From positions 3,534,001 to 3,598,000 of the forward strand of contig OY969604.1 of NCBI GenBank assembly GCA_963701325.1: DNA of 64,000 bases. Reading direction: 5' to 3'. Source of the stretch: Bog-756 sp963701325. Its GTDB lineage: Bacteria > Actinomycetota > Acidimicrobiia > Acidimicrobiales > RAAP-2. Positions 59,889 to 64,000 of this stretch are shown here, piece after piece. Every line of letters starts with the position of its first letter. The stretch's first letter is position 1. The notes below the pieces were generated by a model. The model was not told the origin of the DNA. It did no database searches and saw nothing but the letters and a program-made list of their open reading frames with translations. The position numbers and the translations under genes are program-made.

Positions 59889-62800
59889 GTGAGCCTCCGC
59901 TCGCTCCCCCCTCTGCTGCGCCACGAGCCCGCGATGACCCGGATCGTCGGCGCGTCCACCGCCACCCTGGCGGTGGCCACTCCCGCCCAGGCATTCGTGC
60001 TGGCCGGACTCGTCAGACTGGGCTCCCGCCGGCCGGTGCTGGTGGTCACCCCGACCGGGGCGGCCGCCTCCCAGCTCGCGCACGACCTCGAGGCGTTCAC
60101 CGAGGGAGAACCGGGTTCAGGTGCCGGGAGCGATGGCGACGACGGCGAGGGTGCCGGCGGCGGGATGCCGGCTGTCGAGCTCTTCCCGGCCTGGGAGACG
60201 CTCCCCTTCGAGCGGGTGAGCCCGGACGTCGCCACGATGGGACGGCGCCTGCGGCTGCTCTGGCACCTCGGTGGCCCGGACCGTCGGGGGCCCGGGCCCC
60301 GAATCGTGGTGGCTCCGGTCAAGGCGGTCCTCCAGCGCCTCGGTCCCTGGCGGACGGCCGCCCGTCCGGTGGTCGTGGCCCGGGGGGACCGGATCGTTGT
60401 CGACGACCTGGTCGCCGAGTTGGTCGGCCTCGGCTACCGGCGCGAGTCGATCGTGGAGCACCGCGGTGAACTGGCCGTGCGTGGCGGCATCGTGGACGTG
60501 TTCCCGTCGACAGCCGACGAGCCGGTCCGCATCGATCTCTGGGGAGACGAGGTCGATCGACTGACCACGTTCGACGTCGCCGATCAGCGGTCGACCGAGA
60601 CACTGGCCGCAGTCGAGCTGTTCGGCTGCCGGGAGCTGGTCGCCGACCCGGCGATGCGGGCCCGCGCGGCCGCCCTGGTCGGCTCGGCGCCGTGGGGCCG
60701 CCAGCAATGGGAGAGGATCGCCGAGGGGGAGCAGTTCGACGGGATGGAGTCCTGGCTGCCCTGGTTGGCCGAGGACGAAGAGCTCCTCTGCGACCTCCTC
60801 GGGGACGGCGCGCTGGTCGTCCTGGTCGAGCCGCGCAGGGTGCGCGACCGGGCGGGCGAGCTGCTCGACGAGGAGGCCGCGCTAGCCGACGCGCTGGCCT
60901 CGACCTGGGGCCTCGACGCCGGGGAGGGCGCCCCCCGCCTGCACGTGTCCTACGATCGACTGCTCTCCGCTACCGCGGCCCCGGTGGTTTCCCTGGTGCC
61001 GTCGGCCGACGGGCCCGATCTCCCCCAGATCGAGAGCCGCGGGTGGGAGCCGATCCTCGGGGACGGTACCCGGATGGCCCAGCAGGTCTCGACCCTGGTG
61101 GAGGCGGGGTACTCGGTGGTGCTCTGCTCGACCACCCCGGGCGGTGCCGAACGGCTCTCCGGCCTGCTGGCCGGGGAGGGCGTGTCGGTGCAGGTGGCCG
61201 GCGCCGACACCGACCTCGCAACCCCCGGGGCCCGCATCGTCGTGGCATCGGTCGATCGCGGCTTCGTCCTGCCCGGCTCTCGGGTGGCGGTCCTCGCCGA
61301 GTCGGACGTGACTGGGCGGCGGCGACCGCACCGCACGGCACGTACCAGGGCCCGACCCGTCGACGGCTTCTTCGACGACCTCGCCCCGGGTAGCTACGTG
61401 GTGCACCGCCAGCACGGGGTCGCAAGATACGGCGGGATGGTGACCCGGACCATGGGCGGCGCGACTCGCGACTACCTTCTCCTCGAGTACCGCGGCGCTG
61501 ACCGGCTCTACCTCCCGACCGACCAGATCGAGCTGCTGACCCCCTACGCCGGAGGCGACTCGCCGGCGGTCAACCGCCTCGGGGGCTCCGAGTGGCAGAA
61601 GGTCACCACACGGGCGCGGGCAGCGGTGCATGAGATCGCCGAGGAGCTGGTCGCCCTCTACCGCCGGCGCCTCCAGGTGGCCGGGCACGCGTTCGGGCCG
61701 GACTCCCCCTGGCAGGCCGAGCTCGCCGCCTCCTTCCCCTACCTCGAGACGCCCGACCAGTCGCGTGCGATCGAGGAGGTCAGCGCCGACATGGAGCGAC
61801 CCCAGCCCATGGACCGGCTGGTCTGCGGCGACGTCGGGTTCGGCAAGACCGAGGTGGCCATCCGGGCGGTGTTCAAGGCGCTCCAGGACGGGTTCCAGGC
61901 CGCGGTGCTGGTCCCGACCACGTTGCTGGCGAGCCAGCACGCCCAGACCTTCGCCGAGCGCTATGCGCCGTTCCCCGTGCGGGTCGAACTGCTGAGCCGG
62001 TTCCTCACCAATGCCCAGGCCGCCACGGTGCTCGCCGGCATCGCCGACGGGTCGGTGGACGTGGTCATCGGCACCCACCGCCTTCTCGGCCAAGACGTCT
62101 CCTTCCGCAAGCTCGGCCTGCTGGTGGTCGACGAGGAGCAGCGATTCGGGGTCAGCCACAAGGAGTCCATCAAGGCTCTTGCCGATGGGGTCGACGTGCT
62201 CACCCTGACCGCCAGCCCGATTCCACGGACACTCGAGATGGCCCTCACTGGCATCCGCGACCTCTCCATGGTCAACACCCCGCCGGCTGCGCGGCGCCCG
62301 ATCCTCACCCACGTCGGGGAGTTCGACGAGGCGGCCGCCTCGGAGGCCATCCGTCGCGAGATGCTGCGCGAGGGTCAGGTGTTCTACGTGCACAACCGGG
62401 TCCAGGACATCGAGGCGGTTGCCAGGCGGGTCCGCACGATGGCCCCCGAGGCCCGGGTGGCCGTGGCCCACGGACAGATGGACGAGGGAACGCTGGAACG
62501 AGTGGTCCTCGACTTCTGGGAGGGCGCCTACGACGTGCTGGTGTGCACGACCATCATCGAGTCGGGTATCGACATGCCAACGGTCAACACCTTGGTGGTC
62601 GACCGGGCCGAACTGCTCGGCCTCGGTCAGCTGCACCAGCTGCGCGGCCGAGTCGGCCGGGCCGGGCAGCGGGCGTACGCCTACCTGTTCCACCCGGCCG
62701 ACCGGGTCCTCTCCGAGCAGGCCTACGAGCGCCTGCGCACGATCGGGGACCACACCGAACTCGGCTCCGGTTTCAAGATCGCGCTGCGGGACCTCCAGAT

Positions 62801-63423
62801 CCGTGGTGCGGGCAACCTGCTCGGGCGCGACCAGTCGGGCCACATCGCGGCGGTCGGGTACGACCTCTACGTCCAGATGGTCTCCGAAGCGGTCTCCGAG
62901 CTCAAGGGAGAGCCCCGGCCACGTCCGGCCGATCTCTCACTGGACCTGCCCGACCGCGGCTCACCTGCCACCCACCTACGTCGAAGCCGAGGACGTCCGG
63001 CTCGAGGCCTACCGCCGTCTGGCAGCGGTCCGGACCGTCGACGGCGTCATGGACGTGCGGCGCGAGTGGGAAGACCGGTTCGGTCCCGTGCCCGCGCCGG
63101 CCACCGCCCTGCTCGACGTGGCGTTGCTCCGGGTCGAATGCCTCCGCCTGGGCGTGACCGACCTGTCGGTCTCCGCGCCCCGCTTCGGCGGGGCCGAGGG
63201 CAGCCCGGTGCGCGGTGGTCGGACCGGAGGCCGGGCAGTCGCGCGGATGACCCCGGTCACGCTGCCGGCCTCGGCCGAGGTCCGTCTCCGGCGGCTCGCG
63301 CCGGGTGCCACCTACCAGGAAGACGTGCACCGGCTCTCGGTCCCCCTGACTCCCGCCGAGGGGACCGGCACCTACGCCCCGGCCCTGGTCGCGTTCCTCC
63401 GCGAGCTCGTTCCCGCCGACTGA
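59889..63423 (+). CDS. mfd: Transcription-repair coupling factor Mfd, frame broken near 62954
   Basis: About 1177 residues once the frame is repaired. Order: UvrB-like N-terminal domains (TPTGAAASQLAHDLEAF, ELFPAWETLPFERVSPD, VRGGIVDVFPS), CarD-like RNA polymerase-interaction domain (LAPGSYVVHRQHGVARYGGM, YLPTDQIELLTPY), RecG-like translocase (DRLVCGDVGFGKTEVAIRA, DEEQRFG, TLTASPIPRTL, ESGIDMPTVNTLVVDRA, QLRGRVGR) and the C-terminal TRCF domain. The last domain (HLPPTYVEAEDVRLEAYRRLA onward) is in another frame; removing one C near 62954 joins them. Mfd removes stalled polymerase and recruits UvrA. GTG 59889 follows TACCCT by six bases. A base-calling insertion is the likely cause of the break. 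Confidence 0.95.
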
Positions 63424-63455
63424 CGACGCGGAGTCGTCCCCCGTTCGCCACCCGG

Positions 63456-63461
63456 TAGCAT
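63456..63461 (+). promoter_or_regulatory. Candidate -10 box TAGCAT (leaderless start)
   Basis: TAGCAT ends seven bases before GTG 63469. Confidence 0.4.
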
Positions 63462-63468
63462 CGCCGCC

Positions 63469-64000
63469 GTGAAGCGCACCCTCAGCGGCCTCGCCGCGAC
63501 GCTTGTCGTGCTCGCCACCGGGTCGGTTGTGTCCGCGTGCACGGTCACCCCCACCGCGGCAACCGCCAACGGCGAGTCCATCGCGGTGTCCACGCTCAAC
63601 ACCCGGCTCAGCGCCCTGAACGGCACGGCCGCCGGTCAGTGCCTGCTCCAGCTCGAATACCCACAACTGGCGGGGACCTCGGCCGAGGGTGAGGGCGGAC
63701 CCGGCACCTGGCAGACCACCTTTGCCAGCACGATCCTCTCCAACCAGGTCTCGAACGTGTTGGCCATCCAGTACGGGGCGAGCAAGGGCATCACGGTCGA
63801 CGCGGCAGACCTGGCCTCGGCCCAGTCCGAGTACGTGTCGACGCTCGACGGTGCGATCTCGAGCGACCTCCAGCAGTCGAGCTCGACCGGGTCCGCCTCG
63901 GCCTGCCAGGGGCCGGACGGCGCCGGTCTGACCGGCCAGGCGCTCCTCTCGGGGTTGCCGGCCAGTGTCCGCGCTGATGACGTCCGCAGCCAGGCCGTGG
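63469..64000 (+). CDS. SurA/PpiC-like lipoprotein (5' part only)
   Basis: The open frame runs from GTG 63469 past the window end (177 residues visible). It starts with a lipoprotein signal: MKRTLSGLAATLVVLATGS then VVSAC, a good lipobox with the lipidated Cys at residue 24. The text after it (TANGESIAVSTLNTRLSAL, then FASTILSNQVSNVLAIQYGASKGITVDAADL) resembles the SurA N-terminal chaperone domain found before PpiC rotamase domains. A mfd-SurA-like order is known in actinobacteria. It would help fold exported proteins on the outer face of the membrane; the catalytic part is outside the window. Confidence 0.7.
   Translation, partial: MKRTLSGLAATLVVLATGSVVSACTVTPTAATANGESIAVSTLNTRLSALNGTAAGQCLLQLEYPQLAGTSAEGEGGPGTWQTTFASTILSNQVSNVLAIQYGASKGITVDAADLASAQSEYVSTLDGAISSDLQQSSSTGSASACQGPDGAGLTGQALLSGLPASVRADDVRSQAV

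Overview
The window is about 70% GC, densely coded on both strands, and reads as a chromosome segment of a high-GC actinobacterium. I favour class Acidimicrobiia or a near relative. Pointers are two actinobacterial mini ribosomal proteins (bL37, bS22), an MprA/MprB-type two-component pair, the order metG-tatD-(RlpA-like)-rsmA-ispE, the order glmU-prs-rplY-pth-mfd followed by a SurA-like lipoprotein, and a run of leaderless genes whose -10 box (TANNNT) ends 6 to 10 bases before the start codon. No insertion sequence, phage gene, CRISPR array or rRNA is visible. One tRNA (Gln, TTG) is present.

Layout. 1-13244 is an envelope polysaccharide locus: three paralogous polytopic GT-C-like membrane proteins (the first cut by the window edge), a fourth unrelated membrane protein, an ArnT/GT39-like membrane protein on the minus strand, and two paralogous acyltransferase-3/SGNH fusions. 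13274-15222 holds a striking palindrome and a MarR-MFS exporter operon with a visible operator. 15283-19868 has an acyl-CoA dehydrogenase, a PRC/MgtE_N/CBS protein and an Nramp-family transporter with a Mg-type substrate site. 19986-24944 is an uncharacterised cluster: GT4, methyltransferase and terpenoid-cyclase-fold protein on the plus strand, converging on a second methyltransferase and an AhpD-like protein. 25029-34930 is mixed housekeeping (GDT1-type transporter, aminopeptidase N, PfkB kinase, GDPD, bL37, DUF192, RsmI, MetRS, TatD). 35000-37768 has an RlpA-like protein behind a structured leader, RsmA, IspE and bS22. 37835-42647 has the two-component system, tRNA-Gln, a DinB protein and TypA/BipA. 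42729-49191 encodes three minor-pilin-like proteins, one a 1149-residue prepilin with about nine Cys-pair repeats. 49353-56037 is a tightly overlapping acyl-CoA carboxylase / AtuA / acyl-CoA dehydrogenase operon. 56184-64000 is glmU (short), prs, rplY, pth, mfd and the start of a SurA-like lipoprotein.

Sequence quality matters here. Seven reading-frame breaks occur, several in homopolymers and two in the normally essential or universal genes pth and mfd. The simplest reading is base-calling or assembly indels rather than pseudogenes, so the affected genes are annotated as single genes spanning the break.

The most interesting leads are the giant repeat-bearing minor pilin, two divergent gene pairs that share an identical ten-base bidirectional -10 element, an RBS-sequestering leader before the RlpA-like gene, the Mg-type Nramp with its MgtE-like partner, the GT4/methyltransferase/cyclase-fold cluster, and a GlmU that lacks the acetyltransferase part.
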